Source: Nostoc sp. FACHB-892 (GTDB lineage: Bacteria; Cyanobacteriota; Cyanobacteriia; Cyanobacteriales; Nostocaceae). Taken from it: 64,000 bases of DNA. Made by a program: the position numbers and the translations under genes. The stretch covers positions 1 to 64,000 of the forward strand of contig NZ_JACJTR010000025.1 of the NCBI RefSeq assembly GCF_014698795.1, read 5' to 3'. The notes beneath the pieces are model-generated. The model worked only from the letters and a program-made list of their open reading frames with translations. It had not been told where the DNA came from and searched no databases. Shown piece by piece: positions 39,381 to 48,193 of this stretch (position 1 is the stretch's first letter; each line of letters starts with the position of its first letter).

Positions 39381-40565
39381 CTAAATAACGAAATTTTCTT
39401 TAATCTGGTAACTATCAAAAGCAACTTGGATGCTAAAACATTCCCCTACTTCTCCATCAAAGCGTTTCAATTGTATGTAGTTATCTTGTTCTCTTGCTTG
39501 CACTGACTGAATAATTTCCTCCGATTCTAAAAGTAAAGCTAACTTGATATTAGCAGGTAGATAGAACTCTTCATTAGTAGGATGTAGTTGCACGCGAATA
39601 CTAACTTGTTGGTTATCCTCTGGTATTAAGGCAACTAATAGCACTAATTTTTGAGACTCTATTTCCATTCCCAAATCAATCAGCTTGGCTCGTTTGATAC
39701 TACCAACACCGAACCCAGAGCTACTCCTGAAATTAAAAGCTAGACTCGTGGAATTGAAAGGCAAAAATGTTTCTATTGCTTCCCAAGCATTATCGTATAT
39801 ACCTTCTAGCCAAAAACTGAGATTCACTCGCACTTGGGAAGATTGTGGTTGCTGTCGTTGTTGGTACAAGCGTTGCCGCCATTGCTCATTCTCTAGTAGC
39901 GCTCCCCAAGTTTCAAATGGCACTGCTAATCTAGAGAAACGAAAAGAGGCATTGCCTAACCGTTGCACAAGATTTTCTGCTTGCTCGCTGGATAATTGGG
40001 GTAATGGAGCTACAGCCGCTTTCATCTCTTCTTCTCTGCAAAATTGGTAACTCAAAGAGAAAGCATTGAGGTCTTTTGTCAAATGCCGTGCATCTATACA
40101 ATAAGTCCTATCCACTGAGTCATAGTGAGCCAGAGATTTTAGTTCTTTATGGGTTGTATAACCCCAAATTCTTACCCAATCGCTATCCGGTTTGACTTGC
40201 ACTGCTAAATAGTAGTCTGCTGCCCAACTAAGAATATCTACCCATTCTTGAGGGACTTCTAACTCGCTATCATCAATTGCTTCACTGGGGATTAGCACAA
40301 CTCGCTTTCCCTCTAACAAAATTGCTGTGCCATTGACAAATTCCCAGAAAGCTAGCGTACCAGGGAAACTGTACCAAACACTTGCTTTGGGAAAATCTTC
40401 AGTTGAGATCCAATCCAAGAATGCATGGAGGCAAATTTGATTTATGTAAGCGCACCAGCGACTACTAGGCGTGGCATAAGCTTGGCTTTGCTGCCAGGAT
40501 TGCGCCTGAATTGCTGGTGATATTTCTGACAACCATTCTCTTGGATCTGCAAACGCGCAAGTCAT
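39381..40565 (-). CDS. DUF1822 family protein
   Basis: 394 aa, soluble. Features typical of DUF1822 are WRAYINQ-like CAYINQICLHAFLDW near residue 40, EFVNGTAILLEGKRVVLIPSEAIDD, and the C-terminal VALIPEDNQQVSIRVQLHPTNEEFYLPANIKLALL. It is a cyanobacterial family of unknown function that nearly always lies next to a sigma-70-like gene, as here (20 bases downstream of it). It may be the cognate partner of that sigma factor; this rests on gene neighbourhood only. Confidence 0.88.
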   Translation of the reverse strand: MTCAFADPREWLSEISPAIQAQSWQQSQAYATPSSRWCAYINQICLHAFLDWISTEDFPKASVWYSFPGTLAFWEFVNGTAILLEGKRVVLIPSEAIDDSELEVPQEWVDILSWAADYYLAVQVKPDSDWVRIWGYTTHKELKSLAHYDSVDRTYCIDARHLTKDLNAFSLSYQFCREEEMKAAVAPLPQLSSEQAENLVQRLGNASFRFSRLAVPFETWGALLENEQWRQRLYQQRQQPQSSQVRVNLSFWLEGIYDNAWEAIETFLPFNSTSLAFNFRSSSGFGVGSIKRAKLIDLGMEIESQKLVLLVALIPEDNQQVSIRVQLHPTNEEFYLPANIKLALLLESEEIIQSVQAREQDNYIQLKRFDGEVGECFSIQVAFDSYQIKENFVI

Positions 40566-40584
40566 TTTTACTACTTTATGAAAA

Positions 40585-41781
40585 CTACAGATTTATGTTG
40601 TACTCACGATACTGGTTTCTCAACCATTCTTCCAAAGCAAAACTCATATCTTTAATTTGGTTGGAGTTGACTGAAATATTCAAATCCTGGCTCCACTTAA
40701 TCAGTGCTGCTAGTATTGATTCTCTACCTTTAACCAGTTTACGAGACACCGTAGGCTGACTCATCTGCAACTGTTGCATAATTTGCTGCTGAGTTAGTCC
40801 CTGTTCGTAATAAAGCTTAAGTACTTCTTGGGATTTTACATCCATATTATGTAAAGCTTTTAACATCACATTAGACATCTGAGATATTTGGTTTTGTCGA
40901 TTTTGTCCATCCTCTTCAGCTATCATATTAGCCATTGGCTCCTCAGAGGATGGGTCTGGCAAATCAAATGTTACTGTCGTGTCATCATTTTGCTCGAAAG
41001 CATTTAGAGATTTCACAGGTGGAAACAAATAAGCTCGCACGTAGAGAGCTGTCTGGGTTAACCACTGTTCAATTGTCTCGGCGTTGCGTTGCTCAGTAGG
41101 TTGAGTGATTTGGCTTTGGCGTTGGTGATTGTATAGGTTGGCAATAGCTTCCCAAAGCTGACGATTCGGTTCTGGTAACTGACTGTTACCTCCTAGTTGC
41201 TTTTGGATGTACAGTTCGTTGAAACAAGTCCAAGCTAAACGATATTGAGCAATTGCACTTTGTGATAATCCAGCTTCACTAAGAGCTTCACTAAGCAGCT
41301 TTTTGCTCACTTTGCGTAACAATGCCCAATTGGTGCAAATATCAGCTTCCCTGCGTTGACGTAAAATATCTCTCAGCCGACTGGATATTGCCATCATGGC
41401 GTAAGCTTTTAAGCTAGAAGATTTTTCTAGGTTAAAGTCTTTAAGAATTGTTTCGACTTCTGCGATCGCCATTTGGAAGTAATCAGCGAGTATGTATTGG
41501 CTGAAATTAAATTTAGCAAATGTTTTTGAAGCAACCCAATAACATGGTTCTTGTAAATAAGCTAACAAATGCATTCTGCCAAGGTTATCAAACCCAGAGC
41601 GCCATTGCTTGTACCAGTAAAGCGCCCAAAATTTTTCTGATTTAAGTGCTGATGACGAACGCTCCAAGTGATTTTGGATATTTCTATACAGTTTGGGATC
41701 GGTTAACCATTTGCTGAATCTGCCTCTTTCCAACTGCACGAATGTTGAAAACATATCCGTAATTTCTTGGCGAGGACGCAT
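40585..41781 (-). CDS. Sigma-70-like RNA polymerase sigma factor (cyanobacterial DUF1822-linked type)
   Basis: About 398 aa from the ATG at 41781, which gives the family-typical MRPRQEITDMFSTFVQL start. A TTG 13 codons upstream is possible but unlikely. A C-terminal region-4-like helix-turn-helix is clear: NMDVKSQEVLKLYYEQGLTQQQIMQQLQ, then MSQPTVSRKLVKGRESIL. The N-terminal two thirds are helical with ASKTFAKFNFSQYILADYFQ and ISSRLRDILRQRREADICTN resembling a region-2-like part. It is a candidate to direct transcription of local surface or secretion genes, but no promoter can be assigned to it by sequence alone. Confidence 0.85.
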   Translation of the reverse strand: MRPRQEITDMFSTFVQLERGRFSKWLTDPKLYRNIQNHLERSSSALKSEKFWALYWYKQWRSGFDNLGRMHLLAYLQEPCYWVASKTFAKFNFSQYILADYFQMAIAEVETILKDFNLEKSSSLKAYAMMAISSRLRDILRQRREADICTNWALLRKVSKKLLSEALSEAGLSQSAIAQYRLAWTCFNELYIQKQLGGNSQLPEPNRQLWEAIANLYNHQRQSQITQPTEQRNAETIEQWLTQTALYVRAYLFPPVKSLNAFEQNDDTTVTFDLPDPSSEEPMANMIAEEDGQNRQNQISQMSNVMLKALHNMDVKSQEVLKLYYEQGLTQQQIMQQLQMSQPTVSRKLVKGRESILAALIKWSQDLNISVNSNQIKDMSFALEEWLRNQYREYNINL

Positions 41782-42304
41782 AAGCAATTTAAAATATAAA
41801 TTGAAGTAGGACTGAAGCAACTAAGTAGGTGGGTACAAATAAAAATAACTATGTAAAGAAAAATAAAACGCTTAAAAGTCTTTACCTCCGGCATAGCTGG
41901 CTTGTCTCAAGGATAAATATCTACGCATATTTATTTATCACCTATCTTTAAGATATTATCCCACATCAGTAACATTCCTAAGCTTACAGAGCATAACAAT
42001 TTCTCAGCTTCAACTCTTTCTCCAATTCGGTAAAAATACATTAAGGGCTGACTTTTCCCTTCAGTCTCAAAAAGCTTGCTCACAAGGGATTTATAGAAAA
42101 GCAGAGCAGAGCGTAGAACTTTCGGTCTACTGACAGTGAATAAACTGATCTCACTGCTACCAATTAAGAATCAGAGGAAAGGGTATTTGTACTGGGTGCA
42201 AACTATACTCTATTTCTTATCAAGCCTTTAAGCCACGCCGTCATAACTGGCGGTTGGATGTCCGACTCTGACAATTATGTACAAACAATTTTGGAGAAAA
42301 AATC
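41782..42304. other. Divergent intergenic region upstream of the sigma factor and Nif11 genes
   Basis: It contains no gene. The sigma-factor side is A/T-rich without an obvious promoter. The Nif11 side holds one copy of the dyad operator (42134-42166) and a 110-bp block shared with the RTX promoter region. A GGAG ribosome binding site (42293-42296) precedes the Nif11 start. Confidence 0.6.
42134..42252 (+). promoter_or_regulatory. Dyad operator and shared promoter block upstream of the Nif11 precursor
   Basis: The dyad (42134-42156, CAGTGA-N11-TCACTG) is followed by CTACCAATTA and then by GGTATTTGTACTGGGTGCAA and ACTATACTCTATTTCTTATC. This whole block is about 90% identical to 57124-57243 upstream of the RTX gene. 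TATACT (42207-42212) could be a -10 element; there is no matching -35, so activation by a bound regulator is likely. It ends about 50 bases before the start codon; the dyad module ends 138 bases before it. Confidence 0.75.
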
Positions 42305-42604
42305 ATGTCTGCTAAACAATTGACGACGACTACAACCGATCTCGAACAGTTTTACACTGAGGTGTTGAAAGACTCAGTGCTGCAAGAGCGTCTCAAAGCA
42401 GCAACAGACGCAGAAAACCTGAGCAAGCTAGCTGTTGAGCTAGGAAAGGAAAAAGGCTACTTTTTTACTAAAGAAGAGGTCTTAGCTGCAATGGCTGTAG
42501 AAGTTGCGATGGGAGGTGAATACATAGAGGTAGGGGATTCCCTCAATAGTGACGATTTAGTTGCAAGGATTCTACCTCCCCCACGTGGAAATGGTTACTC
42601 ATAG
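42305..42604 (+). CDS. Nif11-type leader peptide / putative RiPP precursor
   Basis: 99 aa. Residues about 12-58 match the Nif11 leader domain (LEQFYTEVLKDSVLQERLKA, then AENLSKLAVELGKEKGYFFT and EEVLAA). It ends in VAMGG (residues 67-71), a double-Gly processing site used by peptidase-containing exporters. The predicted core, EYIEVGDSLNSDDLVARILP and then PPRGNGYS, has no Cys and two or three Ser, so it is not a classical lanthipeptide; it is Asp- and Pro-rich. Exporter and oxidoreductase genes follow within 5 kb. Expression is probably governed by the dyad operator upstream. Confidence 0.75.
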   Translation: MSAKQLTTTTTDLEQFYTEVLKDSVLQERLKAATDAENLSKLAVELGKEKGYFFTKEEVLAAMAVEVAMGGEYIEVGDSLNSDDLVARILPPPRGNGYS

Positions 42605-43106
42605 AATCACGCTCCCTAGCCTGTAGTCCATTTATTAGACTATATTTTTCGCCTCTTCCATTTCTCGTCGATTCGCCTGAATAAACTTTTGCACTTGAGG
42701 GCGTTTCGATAGCTGGCAGTGCTTCCAGGGCAGTACCACCTTGTCCTGGCTGGCGAGCATTTCTGTTTAGCCTTACGGGTGATTTTTAAAATAAACAGCA
42801 GTTGACAGAATAGATTTGAGATTTTTATTGATATTGGCTCGCCGAGCTTACCAACAAAAATAGACTCTTCACCTTCAAGTGAAAATTAATGCAAATACCT
42901 ATATGTTTTTGCCTTGTTACTATCAAAGAATATGCGAGATAACTATTTTATCGTATTGATTAGCTGTTGGAAAATGCAGCTTATAACCTATTCAAAAAGT
43001 AGCTTTAACTGTTTTTAGAGATGTCTTTATTCTGAAATTACTGTTTATTCATAATCCACCATATCCTTACATCGCCAATCCAAAATCTCAAATAGGAGCG
43101 TGATTT
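42605..43106. other. 502-bp intergenic region after the Nif11 gene
   Basis: I see no supported gene. A G/C-richer patch (about 42660-42790) reads on the minus strand as a 41-codon frame of no known family. No clear terminator was found. An AGGAG site at 43095-43099 serves the next gene. Confidence 0.4.
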
Positions 43107-44174
43107 ATGATTTGTTCAATGCAAGATTACCTAAAAATTATTAGTCCTCACCTGCATCCTGACTTGGTTTCTCCCGAAGCCTTGTCCTATATCCAGTCCC
43201 TTGCCCAAATCTTACCTGTTTCATCTCTGGCTGGCTTTGAATGTCGTTTGGGGGCAAATCAATCGAGAGTAGACTTCCAAACCCACTTAGCTTTGGAGCA
43301 AAACTTGCCAGAGCAGTTTTTGACTCATCCAACATGGCAATCGTTGCAGGAATTTTATCGAGAATGGGCATTACCAAAATCTGTACTGCATCAAGTGGTA
43401 GAGGGGATAGGGCTAGAATTTGATATTGATGGATGCCTCGATGGCGTACCCATTCCCTGCATTTTCTTGGCATTGAAACCGATAGCTGCTGGTGATAGCG
43501 ATAGATTGATTGAAACAGGAAGCTCGCTCATTAAACATCGGATTTCTATACAATTGCAGTCAAATCTCAGACTGTGTGCTGATGCTCTACCTCCTGGCGC
43601 CTTCTTGAGTCATTTTGGGGCAATGTTATCACGCTCAAGTGAGGAGGCGATAAGGGTAGTTGTGAAGGGACTTACCCCAGAGCAATTGATTGATTACTTG
43701 ACACAAATTGGTTGGACAGATCCGACTAATACATTTTCTACTTTGGTACCAACTTTATCTGAGTTCGTAGATTATATCCTGTTGAGCTTCGATGTGGGTA
43801 AAAGAGTATATCCCAGAATTTCTTGGGAAGGATTTCTTAAAAAACTGCCTCAAGATCAACCACACTGGCAACAATTTTTAGATTATTTAGTAGCACAGGA
43901 ACTATGTGCTCCCAGCAAACGTGATGCCTTATTAGCTTGGAATGGATTTTCTCAACCATCATCTGCTCCTGAATTTTGGCCAAGGAATATTAGTTTGGGC
44001 GATCGTCTTCTCGGTTCTAGAGCCATCAGCCTATTTTCGAGGTGGATCAACCATATCAAAGTAGTTTATCAACCAGGTTATCCGTTGGAAGCAAAAGCAT
44101 ATTTGGGATTTGCTCATGGTTGGTTCGATGCCAGTCTTTTCACGCACAAGGAAATAACAAAAGGTGCACGATAG
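43107..44174 (+). CDS. Conserved-looking unknown protein of the biosynthetic locus
   Basis: 355 aa, soluble, with no signal peptide or membrane helix. I do not recognise a named domain. Visible landmarks are AGFECRLGANQSRVDFQTHL (residues about 42-61), LEFDIDGCLDGVPIPCIFLAL, ADALPPGAFLSHFGAMLSRS, SFDVGKRVYPRISWEGFL and FLDYLVAQELCAPSKRDALLAW. The repeated, balanced motifs indicate a real folded protein. It has a good AGGAG ribosome binding site and begins a plus-strand set with the toroid-like fragment, the FAD oxidoreductase and the exporter, so a role in making the same product is likely. Confidence 0.7.
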   Translation: MICSMQDYLKIISPHLHPDLVSPEALSYIQSLAQILPVSSLAGFECRLGANQSRVDFQTHLALEQNLPEQFLTHPTWQSLQEFYREWALPKSVLHQVVEGIGLEFDIDGCLDGVPIPCIFLALKPIAAGDSDRLIETGSSLIKHRISIQLQSNLRLCADALPPGAFLSHFGAMLSRSSEEAIRVVVKGLTPEQLIDYLTQIGWTDPTNTFSTLVPTLSEFVDYILLSFDVGKRVYPRISWEGFLKKLPQDQPHWQQFLDYLVAQELCAPSKRDALLAWNGFSQPSSAPEFWPRNISLGDRLLGSRAISLFSRWINHIKVVYQPGYPLEAKAYLGFAHGWFDASLFTHKEITKGAR

Positions 44175-44217
44175 GGAACAATAATAGTTTTTCTACTAAA
44201 GACAAAAATCAAAGTCG

Positions 44218-44613
44218 ATGATAAAATCATTATTTTTAATTTCTGACAACACCATGATTGATTCTATCTCCAAATCGCTCGATTTCTTATTTCAAAATCG
44301 ACTGAAATATGGAGAGTTTAAAACCTACTTTTCCCTAGATGAAGCTATGATGCCAGATACTTGTACGTTTGACAGTATCTCATTTACTACAACTTTTGTT
44401 CTTTATTCTATGAGTTTTATAGAAGATTCAAAAGTTAGCCAAATGACACAAAAAGCAATTCAATTCTTAGTGGAGGAAAAGGAAATTGGTGGAGTCTGGA
44501 GATTTTGGTCGTCGAGAAATTCCAGAAACAAATTATGTCCTCCAGATTTAGATGATACTGCTTGTATTGCCTCTGTTGGTGAGTTTGCTTTAGGCAGTAA
44601 GCCCAAAGCTTAA
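44218..44613 (+). CDS. Truncated prenyltransferase/terpene-cyclase-like (alpha-toroid) fragment
   Basis: 131 aa. Helical pairs (SLDFLFQNRLKYGEFKTYFS, then AIQFLVEEKEIGGVWRFWSS) end in PPDLDDTACIASVG, a motif that resembles the DxDD site of class II terpene cyclases and toroid proteins. Such proteins are normally two to four times longer; this one stops 18 residues after DLDDT. It is either a gene with the 3' part lost or a minimal stand-alone unit. No obvious ribosome binding site precedes the ATG at 44218; a second ATG lies at 44254. It is probably non-functional alone. Confidence 0.6.
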   Translation: MIKSLFLISDNTMIDSISKSLDFLFQNRLKYGEFKTYFSLDEAMMPDTCTFDSISFTTTFVLYSMSFIEDSKVSQMTQKAIQFLVEEKEIGGVWRFWSSRNSRNKLCPPDLDDTACIASVGEFALGSKPKA

Positions 44614-44640
44614 CTTAATGAATAATTTAAATAAGAAACA

Positions 44641-46119
44641 ATGTCTAAGTTTCAACAACGACAACAAGAAATCAGCAATGGCAGTCACGCCTTAGTTATT
44701 GGTAGTGGTATTGCCGGCTTGCTAGCAGCTAGAATTTTACTGAACCATTTTCAGCATGTTACCATAGTTGAGCGCGATTCTTTACCAGAACAACCACAAC
44801 TGCGTCCGGGAGTGCCTCAAGCAGTCCAGTCTCATGGAATTCTAGTCCAGGGTCAAAGAATTCTGGAGCAGCTTTTTCCCGGTTTGGATGATGAATTGAT
44901 TGCCGCAGGTGCAATTTCTGTTAATTGGGGCGCAGACGTTCTTTATCTCAGTTCGCTGGGCATAGCACCAAGTTGCCCTTCGGACTTAATCACTTTAGAG
45001 TGCAGTCGCAATCTTTTGGAATGGGCGATTCGCTGTCGTTTAAAGACGGCGATTCGCCTACAATTTCTGGAAGCTACTCAGGTGAAGAAACTATTGACAG
45101 ATGAGAGCCAATCCAGAGTCATAGGAGTACAAGTGCGCGATGTTCTAGCAGGGAGCCACCTAAAGGACGAGTGGGATAATTCCCAGTTCGGAGAATTAAC
45201 AGCCGATCTAATCGTCGATGCTAGCGGACGTAATTCCTCTTTACCCAAATGGTTGGAGGAATTAGGTTATCCAACTCCTCGTGAAACAGTAATTGATGCT
45301 TTTCTGGGTTACACAACCCGCTGGTACAACTGTCCCGCGCATTTGCAGACAGACTGGAAGATACTGTGTGTCTTGCCCAACCCTCCACACCAATCACGCT
45401 GCGGCGTACTTGAACCGATAGAAGGCAACCGTTGGTCGCTTAGTCTTTACGGTTTTGGTCGAGATTATCCGCCTAATGATGAAGTTGGCTTTCTAGAATT
45501 TGCTCGGACACTTCACAGTCCCATTATCTACGAAGTAGTGAAAGATGCCAAACCCATTTCTCCCGTCTATAGTTATCGGCGCACAGAAAATCGCCTGCGT
45601 CACTACGAGCAACTCTCGAAATTTCCAGAAGGGATAGTGGCATTAGGAGATGCTGTCTTCGCTTTCAATCCCTACTACGGTCAGGGAATGACTGCTGCTG
45701 CTCTTAGTGCCTTAGTCTTAGATCGATGTCTAAATCAACGATGTAGGCAATCTCAAAACGCTCTAATCGGTTTTGGGCAACACTTTCAGCATCAGTTAGC
45801 TCGCAGTTTAAAGACTCCTTGGCTAAGTGCAACAAGAAGCGATCGCGTTTGGTTGACAAGTGAAGATACTATGACTATGGGAAAGCCAAATAAAATAAAC
45901 CAGTTACTACAGCAATACGTAGAAGAGGTGATGTTGCTGTCAATGGACTCTCCAGAAGTACATCGGACAATGATAGAAATATGCCATATGGTCAAGCCTC
46001 CCATAGCGTTCTTCCAACCAAACATTGCAGTAAAAGTTTTAAGACAGGCTTGGAAAAGAAAAACAAAACTATCCTTATTTGCTCAATATTACGAACCCAG
46101 CATCACCAAGCACGAATAA
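44641..46119 (+). CDS. FAD-dependent monooxygenase/oxidoreductase
   Basis: 492 aa. The Rossmann motif ALVIGSGIAGLLAARILL (residues about 18-35) with IVERD after the second strand binds FAD. ADLIVDASGRNSSLPKWLEE and GDAVFAFNPYYGQGMTAAAL (about 333-352) are the middle and C-terminal FAD motifs of the aromatic-hydroxylase/geranylgeranyl-reductase superfamily. It probably oxidises or epoxidises the product of the locus; the substrate cannot be read from sequence. It starts 28 bases after the truncated toroid gene and is followed 32 bases later by the exporter. Confidence 0.85.
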   Translation: MSKFQQRQQEISNGSHALVIGSGIAGLLAARILLNHFQHVTIVERDSLPEQPQLRPGVPQAVQSHGILVQGQRILEQLFPGLDDELIAAGAISVNWGADVLYLSSLGIAPSCPSDLITLECSRNLLEWAIRCRLKTAIRLQFLEATQVKKLLTDESQSRVIGVQVRDVLAGSHLKDEWDNSQFGELTADLIVDASGRNSSLPKWLEELGYPTPRETVIDAFLGYTTRWYNCPAHLQTDWKILCVLPNPPHQSRCGVLEPIEGNRWSLSLYGFGRDYPPNDEVGFLEFARTLHSPIIYEVVKDAKPISPVYSYRRTENRLRHYEQLSKFPEGIVALGDAVFAFNPYYGQGMTAAALSALVLDRCLNQRCRQSQNALIGFGQHFQHQLARSLKTPWLSATRSDRVWLTSEDTMTMGKPNKINQLLQQYVEEVMLLSMDSPEVHRTMIEICHMVKPPIAFFQPNIAVKVLRQAWKRKTKLSLFAQYYEPSITKHE

Positions 46120-46151
46120 AGCGAACTGAGATGTTCTGAAGGAGTGAATCT

Positions 46152-47792
46152 ATGAATATCGTTAAACTCTTGTTACGAGCCTCTTGGTCTACTATTGTTA
46201 TTGCAGTGTTTATGAGCGGACTCAGTGGTGGCTGTGCTGTTGCTCTGATTGCCTTAATTGCTACAGCGTTGCGTCAATCTCAGCCACCTTCTCTATTAGT
46301 GCTGGGAGGATTTATTAGCTTATGCTGTATTCAACTGATAACTCGCTTCATCTCGGAGGTTTTATTAACACGCCTCGGTCAGGGAATGACTTGTCACCTT
46401 CAGACGCTTCTAGGTCAACGCATTCTTGCCTCATCGCTACGTCAGATTGAAATCATTGGTGCGCCCGCACTGCTATCATCTCTGACTGAGGATATCGAGT
46501 ACATATCAAACTTCGTCACCTTTATTCCTTTAGTTTGCATTAACATTGCCGTTGTGAGTGGCTGTCTGGTCTATTTAAGCTGGCTCTCAGGAATGCTTTT
46601 TCTTGTTCTGCTGGTGTTTTTGGAGCTGGGCATCGTCAGCCTTCTGTTCCTTCAAACAAAAGCGATCGCTGAACTTAAATTAGCCCGTCAGCAGCAGGAT
46701 CGGCTATTTCAACACTTGAGCGCTATGACCGAGGGCATCAAGGAACTCAAGCTGCATAGCGCTCGCCGTCAGGCATTTCTTAGTGAAGATCTACAACTCA
46801 CTAGTGTTGCCGCTAAAAACCATAAGATTGCCGGAATGACGATTTATACTGGGGCCGCTAGTTGGGGAGAAGCATTACACTTCCTAATTGTGGGCATCCT
46901 GCTGTTTTTCCTACCTAGCCTCCAACCAATTTCTCGCTCGGTTTTGTCAGCTTATGTACTCGCATTTATTTACATGGGAACTTATATAGGTCAAATTCTG
47001 AACGTGCTTCCTAACTTCGGTAAAGCAACGGTTGCTTTACATAAAATCTCTGATCTTGGGCTACTCTTGGAAAGTAGTGCCGAATCAAGAACTTTTACGT
47101 TGTGTGAATCTGGTTCATCCTGGCAACCACTAGAACTGCTGGGAGTGACCCATATCTATCGTAAAGAGCAAGATGACAGCAGCTTCACTCTCGGCCCGCT
47201 CAATCTAACCATAACTGCGGGCAAACTAGTTTTTATCACCGGGGGAAATGGTAGCGGTAAATCATCGCTAGTCAAGTTGCTGACTGGGTTATATATTCCC
47301 GAAGCTGGAGAAATTTGGCTTAATGGTTACTTAATTGATGATACTAATAGAGAGTGGTATCGCCAGCATTTTTCTGCGGTCTTCTCAGATTTTTACTTAT
47401 TTGAAAGATTTTTAGGGCTGCACAAAATTGACGAGCGAGTACAGGAATATTTGGTCAAACTTCAACTTGAGCATAAAGTCAAGGTTGAAAATGGCAGACT
47501 TTCAACCACTAACCTATCGCAAGGGCAGCGTAAACGGCTGGCACTCCTAACGGCTTATTTAGAAGATCGTCCTATATATTTGTTCGATGAATGGGCTTCT
47601 GACCAAGACCCTATTTTTAAAAAAACTTTTTACGAAGAACTCTTACCAGAATTAAAATCTAAAGGCAAAACTGTTTTAGTTGTTAGTCATGATGAGCAGT
47701 ATTTTGGCGCAGCCGATCAGATTGTCAGATTAGATTACGGTCAGGTTCTAGAAAAGACTCCTCTTCTGTCACTTTCCGAGTTTTCTCAATAA
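46152..47792 (+). CDS. Cyclic-peptide-type ABC exporter (SyrD/PvdE-like)
   Basis: 546 aa, fused membrane and ATPase domains. Six membrane helices occupy residues about 10-290. The ATPase has Walker A TGGNGSGKSS (363-372), signature LSQGQRKRLAL (455-465), and Walker B IYLFDEWASDQDP (475-487). DEWASDQDP in place of DEPT is characteristic of the SyrD/TIGR01194 family, which exports peptide siderophores and cyclic lipopeptides to the periplasm. It has no C39 peptidase domain, so it would not itself cut the Nif11 leader. A GAAGGAG site precedes the ATG. It is part of the biosynthetic operon. Confidence 0.92.
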   Translation: MNIVKLLLRASWSTIVIAVFMSGLSGGCAVALIALIATALRQSQPPSLLVLGGFISLCCIQLITRFISEVLLTRLGQGMTCHLQTLLGQRILASSLRQIEIIGAPALLSSLTEDIEYISNFVTFIPLVCINIAVVSGCLVYLSWLSGMLFLVLLVFLELGIVSLLFLQTKAIAELKLARQQQDRLFQHLSAMTEGIKELKLHSARRQAFLSEDLQLTSVAAKNHKIAGMTIYTGAASWGEALHFLIVGILLFFLPSLQPISRSVLSAYVLAFIYMGTYIGQILNVLPNFGKATVALHKISDLGLLLESSAESRTFTLCESGSSWQPLELLGVTHIYRKEQDDSSFTLGPLNLTITAGKLVFITGGNGSGKSSLVKLLTGLYIPEAGEIWLNGYLIDDTNREWYRQHFSAVFSDFYLFERFLGLHKIDERVQEYLVKLQLEHKVKVENGRLSTTNLSQGQRKRLALLTAYLEDRPIYLFDEWASDQDPIFKKTFYEELLPELKSKGKTVLVVSHDEQYFGAADQIVRLDYGQVLEKTPLLSLSEFSQ

Positions 47793-47933
47793 AGGAATAT
47801 CGTGTTAAACGACAATTGCTTTTAGGGCGATCGCAGAGTTTCCGATTCTGAGCCTCAATTGCCCAAACCTTTGCTATATATGCATTTTGCCCCTGAAGGG
47901 GTGACAAAAGAGCTACAAAGCAGATTGACCAAA

Positions 47934-48121
47934 GAAAGGCAGAGGGCAGAGGGCAGGAGGCAGGAGGCGGAAGGAAGAAATACAATTTTTGTCCTTTGCC
48001 ATAAAGGTCACAAGCCACTAAATTTATTTATGAAAAAATCAAGAAATACTGTGTCCTTGCCAACCTTGCCAAATCCCCTAAACTTATTTATGGGGATTCC
48101 CTCCTGCCCTCTGCCTTCTTA
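47934..48121. repeat. Purine-rich inverted repeat unit
   Basis: GGCAGAGGGCAGAGGGCAGG(AGG) near 47938 is mirrored by CCCTCCTGCCCTCTGCCTTC at 48099-48118, enclosing about 130 bases in which CTAAATTTATTTATG and CTAAACTTATTTATG are repeated. The ends can pair. It resembles the GGCAGAGGGCAGGAGG repeats scattered through Nostoc-type genomes. A related tract lies at 59925-59951. Confidence 0.6.
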
Positions 48122-48193
48122 AATACTGGCTTAATAGACAATTGGTAAAATTAATAATCAGAAAATTGGAACTTGATCTCAGGAGACATATTT

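Noticed and set aside
42640-42780. 41-codon minus-strand frame in the Nif11-355aa gap
   Set aside because: It has no homologous motif, and stops follow at once; the patch may be a relic but there is no evidence of coding.
44218-44613. Active terpene cyclase
   Set aside because: DLDDTA is present, but only one toroid segment remains; the fold and active site cannot be complete.
47859-48122. 87-codon frame in the exporter-TmpA gap
   Set aside because: It is made of dispersed purine-rich repeats (RAEGRRQEAEGR) and carries no protein-like signal.
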